From Icerya purchasi (taxonomy: Eukaryota; Arthropoda; Insecta; Hemiptera; Monophlebidae): a DNA stretch of 64,000 bases. Shown piece by piece: positions 1-12,430 of this stretch. The translations under genes were made by a program, and so were the position numbers. The notes under the pieces are model-generated. The model did not search any database, was not told where the DNA came from, and was given only the letters and a program-made list of their open reading frames with translations. The DNA is taken from NCBI GenBank assembly GCA_039619475.1, contig CM077116.1, positions 252,822,440 to 252,886,439 of the forward strand, read 5' to 3'. How positions within the stretch are numbered: the stretch's first letter is position 1; every line of letters begins with the position of its first letter.

Positions 1-899
1 TAAGATACACACATATGTTTTTAATCGAGTTGTTACAGCGTTAGTTTATTAAGGGTTTTGTTCGCATATACAAATTTATAATTGCATCTCGAATAAATGA
101 AATTGTTTAAAAATTATGTACCGACTTTAAGATATTACTTTAAAAATGCTGAAAAAATGCACTGAAAAGTTAAAAGGGGTTCTCCGGGGAAACAAAAATT
201 AAACATTTCGGTATAACATACTTGAAGGAGACGTTATCATTATCCTTCAACAACATTAATAATACTTTATTAGAATTTTCGGTAATTCAAATTGCAACAA
301 TAATTAAAAACAATTTAATAACTATAACAACGAGGTCACTAGTTTTCTTTAAGGCAAATATTGTAAACATCAGAAATATCTCGAAAATTTTTTTGAATAT
401 ATATTTCTATTTGAGCCAACGGAAAATATACACTTTTCAAACTATCAGCTTCGAAACGCGTCGGTATTTAAAATTAAATCTGTGATTATTATTTCATAAA
501 AAAAGTGTACATTTTCCATTAATTCATTTGATAAGTATCTAAATACGTTCAGTGTAAATTTTAACATATTTCTATTTATCGATTTGTTCGCTTATTAACC
601 GAAGTACATTATTTTCAAAATAATTATTCTAGCGAACAAGAATGAATCATGTTGCAACTTTAATATAAAGTACTATTTGACAAAGATTTTCGCAAGTATC
701 GATGCTATTCAAGGAAAATCATAATATCCTTACCCGAGTTATTTGGAAATATTTTCATCAAATTAATGAATTTTCAATAAATTTTTAGAGTTTGAAGTCG
801 TTTTTTCTTTTTTTAAGAAATAATTTTGTTTTACAATTTTTTGTGAAATACTTTTAAGTGGTAATACGGATAGGCCATTAAAAATACAGAGTTACCTTC
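1..899. other. AT-rich sequence without recognised gene
   Basis: No coding sequence or known repeat is recognised on either strand. The only open frame of note (222-485, plus) encodes an Ile/Asn/Leu-rich 87-residue peptide of the composition expected from AT-rich noncoding DNA. Confidence 0.5.
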
Positions 900-2335
900 T
901 GTACTCAGTTGTATAGTAAGGTAAAAGAAGTTAGGATTGGAGAAAAGAGACGGATACAGATCAGTCCAAAAGTCATGGTGAAAACGATAAGAGAGAGAGA
1001 GGACAACGGGAGGGAAATCTGTCTATGAAACGGCCATTTGCTGCAGCTAGACATGCCAAAGAATCAGCAAGATCGTTACCAACGATGCCACAGTGGCCCG
1101 GAATCCAGAGCAGGGCAAATTAGGATAGAACGGGATGTTAATAAATTATAAATTAGGGAACGAATATAAAGAATAATATGATCTGACGTAGGTTTAGGGA
1201 AGGGAGATGAGGTGGCTAATAAAACGCTTTTCGAATTAGAGTATATGACGAATTTCGATAAATTGGATGTTGAGGATATAAAAAGGATAGCACGTAAAAT
1301 AGCCACGGATTCGGCTAAAAAGATAGAAGAGAAGGAAGGAAGTTGAAAAGACTCAGCCGGAAGAATAAAAGCAGCTCCGACCCCTGAAGCAGATTTTGAG
1401 CCATCCGTAAAAACCGTGCCGTAAACTGGAAAGAGTGAGTGTAGAGTTTGGTTAAATTCGTTAGGTATTACGGGAAGCGAAAGAGATTCAATGTTAGAGG
1501 AAAGATAAAATATAGCTCAGGAGAAAACGGCAGTTCTAAGAAGTTGTAAGTGAAGTACGAGGATTTGTTACGGAGGAGAGGATAAAGTGAGAAAATAGGA
1601 CAAGTCGGGACGAGATGTGTGAAAGAATTAAAATTTTTCGTGGAGAGAAAAGCCAATTTCCCAGAATATATTGATAGGAATTCACGAGTTTTGAGTGAGG
1701 AATATGAAGACGTTTAATCAAAAATCTTTCACCAAGATGAAGTCTTCGAAGAAATAAAGGAAGAAAGCCAGTTTCGGCCAGGAGAGCAGGAGTTGGAGAA
1801 GAGAATTCAGAGCACCAATACAGAGGCGAAGACAAGAGTTTTAGGTGCGATCAAGTTTGGTAAGGAGGGATTTGGGAGCACTGGCATAAAGAAAAGAACA
1901 ATAGTCCGATTTAGAAAGGATAATGGATCTATAAAGTATGAGGAGAATGTCTGGATCGCCGCCCCATTTCTGAGGGGACAACGTTTTTAGGAAATTTAAT
2001 CTTTTGAAAGCCGATGTACATAGGTAGTTGATATGATCGCAAAAAGATAAATTACTATTAAGAATGACACCGAGGTAGGAGAAGGAATTAACTAGCGGAA
2101 TACGGAGTTGACACAGGAAAAGGTTAACTAAGGAACGGTTAAAAGGACGAAATGTAAAAACTACAGAGGCAGACTTCTCAGGTGAAATAGAAAGATGAAG
2201 AGAAGACAACGATAATTGCAAAATAGCAAGGGAGGAATTAAGCTCCTCATTGGCAGAAGAAAGATTATTAGAGGAGGAATAGACGAGAATATCGTCCGCG
2301 AAGAATAAGGACTTAGAGGGGATGTTATAGAGTAT
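900..2335 (-). pseudogene. 5'-truncated non-LTR retrotransposon: RT palm/thumb plus RNase H (family A)
   Basis: Read on the minus strand this is the middle and 3' part of a non-LTR ORF2. The RT catalytic box FFADDILVY lies at about 2305-2285. It is followed by the thumb (YLGVILNSNLSF near 2080), the usual KSDYCSFLYASAPKSLLTKLD segment, and an RNase H domain containing AILRAI (around 1300) and WIPGHCGI (around 1090). Several frameshifts and stops separate these blocks, so it cannot be translated. The 5' end breaks inside the palm just before the FADD box. The same family recurs at 27.5-28.9 kb and 30.0-32.3 kb with closely matching motifs (for example LFFADDILLYVSS). RNase H after RT points to the I/R1/LOA group of clades; the exact clade is not resolved. 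Confidence 0.85.
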
Positions 2336-2559
2336 TCAAGTATTTCGTTATATTATAATGAAAATAATTTGGTTAATTTATTCGTCTGGTCTATTAAGTA
2401 AAGTGTTTCTCTAAAGAGACTCTTTTTTTTTTTAACGTTATTTCATGAATATTCAGCGTACTGATCGGTACTCATATGGGACCACCACTGACCCCAGTAT
2501 GATTTCTAGTAACCAAAGGGTGTAGTATCAGCATGGTCAAAAGTTATACGCAGTAATGT

Positions 2560-2800
2560 TTTTTTTTTTTTTTTTTTTTGTAGGTTCGTCGACATGCACA
2601 TTGGCCCAAGAACAATGGAACAGAGGGGCAAGAGACTGAGATCTTTACACGTACAGAGCTAGCTGAAAAAAGACAAAAATGAATCGAGAGCTTAGATAAC
2701 AGAAGAAGAAAGAAGGGAGCGAATAAACGGAGCAATGTAAGGAGTAGGAATACCGATTTATAAAAGGGAGAAATAGAAAGAAGCTTGTTCAGTTAAAAGT
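2560..2800 (-). mobile_element. 3' tail of a family A non-LTR element with poly(A)
   Basis: On the minus strand the segment ends in an A-run (T-run on plus, 2560-2579). Before it lies pyrimidine-rich sequence whose translation (FYFSLL, then GIPTPY) resembles the FYFSLLRLGLPTPY stretch just before the poly(A) of the 30.0-32.3 kb copy. It is separate from the RT/RNase H fragment beside it, so this is either a second short insertion or the displaced tail of the same copy. Confidence 0.55.
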
Positions 2801-3049
2801 GACAAACAATCGAGATCATAAATAGATATGTTAAGTATTTCCGTCAATGATGAGTTTGCAAATGCCGCTATGAGGGTTTCAAATTATATTCGAACTTATA
2901 TTTATGACCGCGAACAACGGTAATATTTTAATAATAATCGAAGCTTTTTTGTCCGGCTATTCTTAGTTTTTTTTCTTTCTTACACACGTTTCCATGGTAA
3001 AAACACTAACGACATTTCATTGTTTTTTTTTAAAGTTGATAAAATACAC

Positions 3050-3740
3050 GACTTTTTTTCCCCCTCTTCCGCCGCGTACAATCTTTTGACTGGAGGCGTG
3101 GGGGAACGATTTAGTTTAAATTTTTGGCTAAAGTTGAGTAGATTTTAGAAAGGTAGAATTTTGAGTGTAGCTATCTGAGAATAAGGATTCTGGTGTTTCA
3201 TCGAAGGTGTGTGTAGGTTTCTTTGAGTAAGGAATTTTGATCAATCGAATACTACGTGTTGGATAGAAACAGTAACATTGCACGAGTCGCATAGCGGTCG
3301 AGGTTGTTTGTTTAGGATGTAGCCGTGTGTTAGAGCGGAGCGACCTGATCTTAATCTGAACAGGATCACTTCGTCTTTTCTGGATTTTCGGTATGGAGTT
3401 TTCCAGGGATCGATAGTTTTTTTAATGGACTGTAATTTGTTGCAAGTTGGGACGAGGTCGTCTCACATTGTTTGAAAAGATTTCGATATAAAGTCTTTGT
3501 TTGCTTTTTTAATGTCCCGTATCGGGATGGGAAAAATTTGAAATATTTGAAATTGTCAAGGATATTGTAGCCGTTTTTTCTGCTTTTACATTTTGAGGAA
3601 TGTTGGAGTGAGATGGGATCCAGCAGAATATGATAAAATACAGAACTGCTTCGCTCTTAAAATCGGAGTGATTATTTATTTTAAGGACTGCTAGCAAATG
3701 CATGATATTGCACATTTCGGAGTTGACATACATCCAGCGT
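3050..3740 (-). pseudogene. 3' fragment of an RNase H-bearing non-LTR retrotransposon
   Basis: Minus-strand translation gives the end of an RNase H domain (FCWIPSHSNIPQNVKAEKTA, near 3640-3580). Downstream is the characteristic C-terminal cysteine/histidine motif: LTHGYIL, then CDSCNVTVSIQHVVFD (about 3330-3250). That order (RNase H, then R-L-T-H-G, then C-x2-C...H) is standard for R1/I-type ORF2 proteins. Stops and a frameshift interrupt it, and no poly(A) was identified at the 3' side. It belongs to a different lineage from the family A copies. Confidence 0.75.
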
Positions 3741-4077
3741 TTTTAGTTTTCGGGATATTTTAATTAAAACTTTCGAAAATTCGCTTTCAATTTATAGATT
3801 AAAAGGAAAAAGAAACCGAACAATTATGAACGCTAGAAGTATAGACCATAAAGAAAACGAGGGAAATGTAAAAATGTTAACGATCCTTTAAATGAGGTAC
3901 GACGCACTTATTAAAGAAATCGATTTTTCTTTGCTAAAATTCGAATTTACTCATGCGCACAGTTTTAAGCTGTATGAGTGTAGCCGTGATTTTTTAATTT
4001 TTCTCTTCTCTAAATTCTGCGAAATACGCGAGTACATCATGATAAAATACCTGCATTTTATTAATATCATCGCGTTT

Positions 4078-4149
4078 TTTTTTTTGTTTTTTTTTGGTTT
4101 TTTTTTGGTTTTTTTTTGGCTCTTTTTGTTTTTTTTTTGTTTTTTTTTC
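4078..4149. repeat. T-rich low-complexity tract
   Basis: Runs of T interrupted by single G or GG at roughly 10-base spacing. The apparent Phe-rich and Lys-rich open frames across it are artefacts of this composition. Confidence 0.9.
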
Positions 4150-7054
4150 TATTCGAAAACTGCTGTGTAATATGTGCGAAATTAAACATAGTTCTTCGCC
4201 GCCCTCATTAGTTATGAAATTAGACAAATAATTACTAGCGTACTCGATAAGTGGACGGCCTAGAATGGCATTAATGCAAGATGGAAGCAGGAAATCAAAG
4301 AAGAGGCGCTGAGAAAAAAGGCTAAAGAGCGCAAAGGAAGAGAGCGTAAATATATGAAGATGAAGTAATAGGATTGATAAATGGTGAACGGTGGGAAGAG
4401 CAATACGACAGAGGAGAGCTAGTTAGTGCGGAAGAATTTATCGTTTAAAACGAGAATTCCAGCCGCCATTAAGAAGAGCATGAAAAATGGCTCAAAAGAA
4501 CCGCGATTTTCACTTTTCAATGTACGGAGAAAGGCTTATAAGAGTATTTTATTTTAAATAGTTTTAAAAACAACTTAAACACCTGTTATAAAACAGCGAG
4601 TTCGATTCGTTTTTCTCTCGTTAACACGTTATCTGTAAAATCTTATAAAACTGAACTACTTATTCGTTTTGTCGGAAAAAACATATGCGCATATATTTCC
4701 CAAAAACTATTTCTCGTTTTTTGCCGTATTCGCTTTGGCCGGTGATATTGCATTTTAGTCTACCGAACTTGGATGCTTTATTCATTATCTGTCAAATGAG
4801 TGACAATTTAGTTCGCCTTGAATCTTTTTTTTTTTTTTTTCGTCTAGAATGGTCGTGCCACAATCTGTAGCACGGAAACCGATAAGACATTCATCCTCCG
4901 AGAATGAAACGGAGCACTCTTACTTATTGACAGGGGTCCTCCCCGTAAGACTGCGCAATATGAATTCACTCGCCGAATCGACTACTATTAATGGTATTCA
5001 ATGTTTTAGCTTCAACGTCGCCACCCGAACGTGTGCATCTTTTTAACAAGATTTATCCGAGGGTCGTCGGTTCTTTCGTACAACCAACCGCGCACTGTGA
5101 GCAAAATTCCGTCCAGCTGATGATTTGCTTATTCGTAATGTAACTCCTGATGCTTTTTCGATCATTCGGCTACATTTGAGTAGAACGAGGAACAACTTTT
5201 CGGTTAAGCACAATTTTCATCCAAGTTCATGCTTTTACATGAGTGAACTCTTTAAGTGTTACCACTGCACTCGAGGTGAAGTTAATGAGTTTAATAAATG
5301 GCGAATAATTTCCAGCGTCTTAAAGAACTGGAATGTTTCAACGATTAGCATCGAGATTGTAGCAGAATTTCTGCGCGAAGTGTGTTGTATGTCTCCAGTT
5401 TAGTACAAGTAAGGGAGAGGAAAAATCGTGCCGAACTTTATAGACGATAAGCTTTAGAAAGTGCTAAATCGCCGAGTACAAAGTGAACGCGAAGTGGAGT
5501 GGGAAATGTTTTGCACTGCTGCGAGTTTAACTTTTGGTTAAAACAAAATGCTGGAGCTCCCCTCCCTGGTTTTTTATTTTTTTGTATTTCCTTCGGAGGA
5601 AAGAGGGTCATCAGTTTGCAGGCGTTGTATTGATCTATTTACGGTCGCCGAAGGAGTTACGAAGCTTTCGAACTATAATGATGTTACACATATTTCAATT
5701 TTACGCAATTTAGAAAACATGAAACGGAACACAAAAGAAAATTGTTCGAAAATGTTTCTAAAGAAGCAGTGCGCATTTCGAATAAACTTCTTCGGAAATT
5801 ATCGGTGTATACTGTGTATTCGTTACTTTATTGACCAGTTTTGACTGTCAAGTGCGGGCAAATTCGAAAATTGTTCTAGATCAATTAAACGTAATATCGC
5901 TCACGCGACAATAAAGAGAAATAAATAAAAGTGATTCAAAACAGAATCTGAAGAGGGAGAATAAAAACGCAGGATTACCGTTACGGTTTTGAAGGTCTTA
6001 AGTGGTGAAATAAGACACATTTAAATAGATATCGCATGACGCGTAGCGCTTTAAGCCTATGTGTTCAAGCGGAAGAAGTAACACACGAGTCTGAAGCGAG
6101 GAATCGTACAATCGCGCAGCGCTCCCTCTCATTCAGCGTTCGAACAAAATACGGCTAGGATCGCGTATTTCCGGAGCAGACGGCTGGAGTATCTGCGGGG
6201 AGACTGATTTTGAGCAATTTCGAGGGGAAAATACGGAAAAACTAAACACCATTAGCGGCGATCCTCGTTTACACAAACAATATACAAACATTCGGAAGAA
6301 TTTCGAAAACACTATCTTTAAACGGAAACTAAATCGTCCGCTAATAATAAAAACGGAACGAGACATGTAGCCGTCCGGTATTTTACTGAAATTACCTAAA
6401 TGTATAGACTGCGAAAATTAACCGGAAAAACTATACAACTATAAGTTTTCCTCTTCCGAGTCGACAAATTTTTTATGGGTTAATTTTATTCCCTTTTTTT
6501 CTTTTTTTTTTAAAATGGAAATGGTGATATTTTCTAATTCCTATTATGAATACGATAAATTTAAAATTTGTAAGAGATGGGAATCACGGCAATGCACCTG
6601 TGGTAATTGTTGATAAAAATCTTGAAATTCGATTTTGCTTGCATTCACAGTAACATTGAACTTTTTTTTAAAGCTGAATCAATTAACAAATTCCTCAAAA
6701 TCTTCGTAGCAATCAACGTTTGAGCCAACAAATTCTAATTTAACTAGGTCAAAATTTGTAACTGCCCGGTACGGAGTTATCAATTAATACTTTTTAAATG
6801 CAACGCAAATATTAGTGGCGCCGAAAATCAGGTAAAACTCCGTTACACCACACGCCTTACATCTTCCTCTTGGTACCTATCGTTCCGGAAATTTGATAAA
6901 TCCAATTACACTGCCTGAAATTATTATTCCAGAGCATTAGTTGCTCAAATGACTTTGTCATTTAATTTCTTGCGACACCGAACAGTTTCGCATCAAAAGC
7001 AGTCAATTTGAGTAATTTTAAAATTACACCCGGGAATAGACTTATCTCTCGCCG

Positions 7055-7082
<28 letters not shown>
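7055..7082. repeat. Long A homopolymer
   Basis: A 28-base A-run. It could be the tail of a retroposed sequence on the plus strand, but nothing upstream is recognisable as a LINE or SINE. Confidence 0.85.
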
Positions 7083-7085
<3 letters not shown>

Positions 7086-9139
7086 ATTTTAATTTCGACA
7101 CGAATAAGAATTTAAACGAACAAATTATTGAATAACGGGGGTGTGCTAAGTAAAAATATTCTTTACGGATACACGACTTACGATTATACTCTTTTTCGTT
7201 TACTACACCGATTAATGTTTAAAATCTCTCGGCCAGTTTATATATATTTTTTTCCCGCAAAATCACTTCTAAATTTACATTCTTACGCGCATTTCAGATA
7301 AGAAAATGTTTTCTTTTTTTTTTTTTTTGGAATTTGCTTTAACTAATTTAGCGATATTTTCGATCATCAAGGGATCGAGCAAGAAGGGAAAATTTTCGGA
7401 GAAATTTAAGCGTGGCTATTATTTAACAAACGAAAGGGGGGTAATCGCCGAATGTGTGTGTAGAGAGTTTTTCGAAAAATAAGCGAATTCCGTAAATTTC
7501 ATTATTGATGAGAAATATTAAACGTGATAATGATGCGATTGCTCGCTATAATGCATTTTGGCGGTCAGCGAAATACCATTAAAAATTTCTTAAGAAAAAT
7601 GTGATAAATTGTAGAGCAGAAATTTTTGGAAATGACGAGTAATGGTCAAAAAAAAAAAAAAAATTATTATTACGGGAATTCACTGTAACCCTAAGGAGCA
7701 ATTTAGTGTTAACTGAAAATTTTTGGAGAATATTCCACTATGGAGGGTAAATTTTTGTACGCAGACATGACGCAACCGAATTAATCTGTTAGCCATTTAT
7801 TCTCGTTTCGGTAGCTTTCTTTACTCTCGCACATTTCTCAGAAAACTGCAACTAGAAATTTTTCATCTATTCTATCTAGATACATCCTTGAACCTGTTCT
7901 TTTTCTTTTCTTAAATGAAAAATTGCCGAACAGTCGTATACATCATTTCATCTATTTTCAGTCAAATTAAAAATTACCATCGGTTTATTATGCGAAAGAC
8001 AAAGCCGAACTCGAATCTCTGTTCACCATAATAATCGATGGTTACGGAAATTGATTATTTTTATTCCGTATACCGTTCGTGACGAAAGCTTCGTTCTCAT
8101 TGGCGACGTAGAGAACATAATTAAAAAATTACAATTGCACAAAGGTTTTATTCAACGAAGAATAAACAGCGAAGGTATAAATCATTGCCGGAACGAATTA
8201 AATCAATTTAAATGATTCAGAATACTCGTTAGTTTAATAACGAATCAGCCGCCCAGCAAAATTAAATAACCTTTCTCTATTTCAATTTAGTTTTCGTCTT
8301 TTATTCAATTCCTTTGACGAATGAAACGCTGAAAATATAAAATAAACAAAAACTTACCACTACATATATTCATAATTTTATATTAGACGGGGCTCGATGA
8401 ACACGGAAAGACGTTTCAAACTGAAAATGGTTCTAATCTAATCTGAATTAAGATGGGAAGGTTCACAAATATGATCTCTCGAAATAATTCTCTCTTGTAT
8501 TTATTGCGATTTTAAGTGATTGCTGCAATCCTTAGAAGGCCACACGGTAATGTGATGATGTATTTTTCCATTTATCTCGAATAAGTTAACGACGGGTAGC
8601 CAGTAATAAAGAAAACGCTACATCATAGAGAACATAAATAAGAGCATGGGCGCCCGCAGTGTCATTATTATCAGAGTAGCTGAGATTTCCCCGTAAGAAG
8701 TTAACTAAGATGTGGAATGAAAACAGTTTGATTGTAGCGACACGAATTGAACGAATAACACCGTTTTATGAAGGAGAAGTCGAGTGGCTTGCGGAGCACA
8801 CTTGTAGTATCAAAAACAATGAGGAATTTGCGGATTGCCAGCATAAATTATCGAAGCTGCGTATACCATTGTTTATTATCAGGGGCTTGCGCGAGCGTAC
8901 CGAATTTCGATTAGACTGATCAAGGCACGCGCACATTCTTATTATAAACTAGAATTCTGCAACAAGTTGCCCGATAATCGAATTGTTCGTTCGTTCTAAC
9001 GACGGGTTTCAGATATTTTATCAGCTAGAATCCGGTTCGTTCGAATTGAGAAACTTTTCGCTCAGCTTGAACTAGCTGAGATGCGCATTTTTCCTGTCCA
9101 AAACGCAAACTGAACGAGCACAGCAACACAGATATTGAA

Positions 9140-9700
9140 TGTTTATCAGAGGACTGATATGCAACGGGTGAATTATTGGCAGCGTTAGACATGGTTTAGC
9201 GTTTAATAAAACAACTTAATGGAGAACAGATTAAAAGTGCAAATTTAAACGTGACACTAAATGAGATAGCTAGAGCCTGCCTATTAAAAATAGCAAGTCA
9301 AAAGATGAAATTCAGAAGAAAAAAATGTCTGCGCCGTCTCAATGAACCCGTTTTCCCCTCTACTTGCCCTTTCATATAAATTTAAACTTATTACTCATGA
9401 CCCCTAATAACCTAAAAATACTTCAATGGAACTGCCGAAGTCTAAGAGGCTCAGAGCAAAATATCGGCAGCGCTTATATCAGAGACTTGGCTAAAAAGCT
9501 CATCTAAATTTTCCATTAAAGGTTTTAACATAGTCAGGTCGGATCGTGATGACGGCTATGGTGGTGCAGCAATCATTCTACGGGACTACATTCCTTTCAC
9601 TCCCTATAATATCGTTCCCTCCCCGTCCCCCGCTACTGATCCCAATTTAGTTCACATATCTATCCCAACTAAAGGCCTCGAATTGAGTATTATTGGAATG
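9140..9700 (+). pseudogene. Non-LTR retrotransposon: ORF1 tail and start of ORF2 endonuclease
   Basis: An ORF1-like frame ends with KFRRKKCLRRLNEPVFPS and stops at about 9378. About 20 bases later an ATG (9397) opens ORF2 with NLKILQWNCRSLRG, the first motif of the apurinic/apyrimidinic-like endonuclease. After a frameshift the second motif appears (ISETWLKSSS, then GGAAIILRDYIPF). The domain is cut off at about 9700, before the catalytic D-x-N and S-D-H motifs. This is the only 5'-type piece of an RNase H-class LINE in the window and may belong to family A, but the copies do not overlap, so that cannot be tested here. Confidence 0.75.
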
Positions 9701-9834
9701 ATCCGGATGAATTGGTTGAACGTTTGCAATTATTACACTCGTCTAAACAAAGTGGAAATACTGGTGTAGATAACGCGATTCAGTCAATCGAGGATGAGTT
9801 GGCTGAAGAAGGATACATTCAGTTACCTTATTGA
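9688..9834 (+). pseudogene. Short open frame fragment, unidentified, fused to the LINE fragment
   Basis: An open frame starting YYWNDPDELVERLQLL and ending with EDELAEEGYIQLPY and a stop. It is acidic, amphipathic and clearly protein-like, with no in-frame stop for 48 codons. It overlaps the truncated LINE endonuclease in another frame, so the junction is probably the breakpoint of an insertion or deletion. I have an unverified impression that this kind of sequence ends a protein encoded by dispersed repeats in arthropod genomes. I cannot name the family. Confidence 0.4.
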
Positions 9835-10017
9835 TTATTAGTACTAGTATTAGAGAAGATGCCGGCAAAACAAACATGGACAAATGCATGACCATGCTAT
9901 TTCAGAGTCTGACAAAAAATTGTGATTGATTTGATTATAAATATAGAATTCTTGAGGTTTCATTTGCTTTTTTTGCAATTTATTCAATTTAAGGAGTTAA
10001 AATAGTGTAATTATAAG

Positions 10018-10510
10018 ATGATGCCATTGCCTAAAAGTGAAAAATATATACCTGAAGGAGGAATTGCAGAGCCCGCGAATATCGAATTGGATTCAAGCGG
10101 AAATTTTAATGTTAAAGGAAAAAGATTGCTAAATGTGAGCACTGTGAATAAAGACTTGATTGAAACCGAAGTGATTTCGTATTAAAATCTATTCTCTCAT
10201 CGTTAGAAAGCGAAGAGAAAATGCAAAAATGATCGTCTAAAGTACAGGAATTACATAAAAAAGTAGATATAAACATCGGAGGAACAATAACAATATTAAG
10301 ACAAACAATGAATGAACTGACAGGAAAATTTTCTGTACTAGAGGAAAAAATTAATGTTTTACGAAAACAAACGGATGAGCTATATGAAAAAGATGTTCAT
10401 AGAGAGAAATCTGAATGAACCAGCGAAGAAAATAAGATATGTGTTAAAGTGTGCAATTTGGAAAAAAAGGAAATAGATAAAGCACAAATCATATTCATCA
10501 ACGATTAGAA
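10018..10510 (+). pseudogene. Unidentified decayed ORF with a coiled-coil second half
   Basis: An ATG at 10018 opens 55 codons (MPLPKSEKYIPEGGIAEPA, then SGNFNVKGKRLLNV) ending at 10185. After a -1 shift the reading continues as a charged, heptad-like segment (ELHKKVDINIGG, TILRQTMNELTGKFSVLEE, INVLRKQTDELYEKD) interrupted by two TGA codons. The first half resembles the short G-N-F-x-V-x-G-K-R-L-x-N-V motif type seen in fibre- or attachment-like proteins of mobile or viral origin; that comparison is from memory and unverified. Together with the frame at 9688-9834 it may be one decayed mobile-element gene set. Confidence 0.35.
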
Positions 10511-10976
10511 ACGTTGGAGCAGTTATTCAATGGAAAATATCTTAAAAAGTAAGAGAGAACGACTCTCTGAATTTGATATTGAAAGAAATAAAATTAAAAA
10601 TATTCTGTATGCGCAGTAGCAAAATAAAAAATACTATTTTCTATAAGACATACGTGTATTATATGTGAAATATACTCGTACAAATGATTTCATGTGAAAT
10701 ACATTAAAAATGACTTTATAAGTGAACATTTATTTACATACTGAGCATATTTTGCCAACTATCACCATCACATTTCATACTATTCAGATGGCTATAATCT
10801 GTATTCATTGCATCGAAGCATGACCAGTAAACATATTTCACATTCCGCAACTGCAATCGCATTAATTTGCTTCTTTATCCAAGTGAACTGTTGGTCCCCA
10901 AAGTAGAATATTTAAGTGCGATCGATAATCTAACATCCTTGTATTTTTTTGAAATGCACGTACCACTTGAATAGTA
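10511..10976. other. No recognised feature
   Basis: AT-rich sequence with no long open frame. The minus-strand reading of the neighbouring 10977-11683 pseudogene may extend here (residues such as LMRLQLRNVKYVYWSCFDAMN can be read at about 10850-10800), implying that its 3' end lies near 10740. Confidence 0.35.
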
Positions 10977-11683
10977 TTAGTCGGTAGTGTTAACATTGTC
11001 GGGCTCGATTAATTTGTATAGATTACTCTTTTTCGTCTTTTGAACTGTTCGATTTCTCCTAGCGCGGTTACTGGTGTATGTAAATCTGAAAAGTCGTAAA
11101 TACGCTCCAGAACATTGAACTGCCACATAATATGTATGGTTTGTGTTTAAACTTTGCAAGTACTGCGAGCGTAAAACTCTGTCTGTTGTGTGGATCTTTT
11201 GAATCTTTTATGTAAACCGCTGTTTGGCGAGATTGAATTTCCTTTGGCAAGTCCATTATTGGCGGTGGTGCTGGTACTGGACAAGAGGTTTCTGTGCGAC
11301 TAAATGCTGTGCTGGTGATGGAGGTGGTTGCGAAAATTGTGGAAGTGGAATCTGTGGAAGTGGAATCTGTGTAAGCGGTGGGGATGAAATAGGAGTTGAT
11401 GACGCTAATGTAGTTGACGGCGAATAGGGTGGTGGTGATGGCGGTGTTTGAAATATATTAAAAATGCTTGTTACGATTCTGCTAGAGGCGGTGATGATGG
11501 TGATGAAACTTGAAAATGAGCTTGCAGTGGTTTAGCAGGTGGTGGAGATAGTAGGTCCGACATATTTGAAATAACGGCGTCTACATCTGAATCTTTAAAA
11601 AAATTTTCAATAAAATCTACTGCTGTTGCTGTTGTTGTATTGGAGTTAGTGCTTGTGACAATATTATTGCAATCATTCGTCAT
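10977..11683 (-). pseudogene. Unidentified frameshifted ORF with proline-rich middle
   Basis: On the minus strand three overlapping open segments follow one another in different frames. The first starts with an ATG at 11683 and runs MTNDCNNIVTSTNSN, then FFKDSDVDAVISNMSDLL. The second is a proline/serine/threonine-rich stretch (SPPLTQIPLPQIPLPQ) continuing to MDLPKEIQSRQTAVYIKD. The last carries LRLFRFTYTSNRARRN and ends at 10977. The protein-like composition and the adjoining frames suggest a once-continuous protein of roughly 230 residues or more. Pseudogene of a host gene and remnant of a mobile or viral gene are both possible; I recognise no family. Confidence 0.35.
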
Positions 11684-12179
11684 GGATGAAATTGTATTTT
11701 GCTTGTTATGAACCTCACCGAAATTACTCGTTTTTAAATTATAAAAGAAACGACTTTCTATCGAGAAAATAAAATAATTTCAATACTTCTACTATATCGT
11801 GAATTTCAACGCGTGCGCTACAACCTCCGAAAAATAAATACACTTTAAAATTATGTAACGGCTTTAACGATCTCGTATGTATCCAAATCAGGAGCGTCGT
11901 GTGACGTAAGCAAGTGCTAGTAGGCGGCCATAATGGTAAAATGTATATAGGTATATTTTGTGTTTATTAGACAGAGATGAAGAATCTTGAATTATACTGC
12001 GTCTGGATGATGCGCAATCGTTTACCTTTACAAAGTCACTATTTCTCCGGGGTGGCATTTAAAAATACCCGTTGAAAGAAAATGTTTAGTGTGTGTGCGT
12101 GTGAGCGTGTGAGTGAAAGTGTGGCGATTGCGATCAGGATTCCATCGGTAGCACGTGAGGATGTGCGCAGATGATCGGA

Positions 12180-12430
12180 TAGTTAGTTTCGAACGAACGT
12201 CTAGAATTCAAGCTTCAACCGGTTGCTGGAACGTTCAAATCATTTCGTTAAAAGTAAAAATAAAATAAAACACTGAATAATCGCGGCTCATTCGGTTCTA
12301 GAACGTTCAACATTCTCCGTTAAAAATAAAAACATCGAACGAATGTCTGGAATTCGCCCCCGCATCCCCAACCACCCTCATTCGACCGATGAAACGTTCA
12401 AATATTTTCGTTACAAATAAAATTAAATAA
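12180..12430. repeat. Diverged tandem repeats with GAACGTTC core
   Basis: The self-complementary core GAACGTTC, or a one-base variant, occurs at about 12228, 12310 and 12391, an 80-81 base spacing, each followed by an A/T-rich TTTCGTTA-AAATAAAA-like block. A second shared block (CGAACGAACGTCTAGAATTC versus CGAACGAATGTCTGGAATTC) occurs at 12190 and 12337. Similar flanking sequence (GATCGGATA...CTAGAAT) reappears at 12650-12690. This looks like an old satellite-type expansion, or the inner repeats of a DNA element. Confidence 0.6.

Larger units (their letters stand above)
3741..9139. other. Long stretch without recognised gene
   Basis: About 5.4 kb with no convincing coding sequence, RNA gene or classified repeat. 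Plus-strand open frames at 4849-5046, 5125-5403, 5548-5844 and 8710-8919 (61-98 codons) have no recognisable motif, no supporting splice context and no compositional signature; I treat them as chance. Base composition is less AT-skewed around 4.8-6.4 kb than in the flanks. The segment 4260-4480 is purine-rich on the plus strand, as minus-strand LINE tails here often are, but no motif survives. Confidence 0.45.

Noticed and set aside
4598..4615. B-box-like GAGTTCGATTC
   Set aside because: No A box or tRNA-like fold nearby; isolated match.
4849..5844. Run of plus-strand open frames (61-98 codons)
   Set aside because: No shared frame, splice signals, domain motif or biased composition; compatible with chance in a slightly less AT-rich region.
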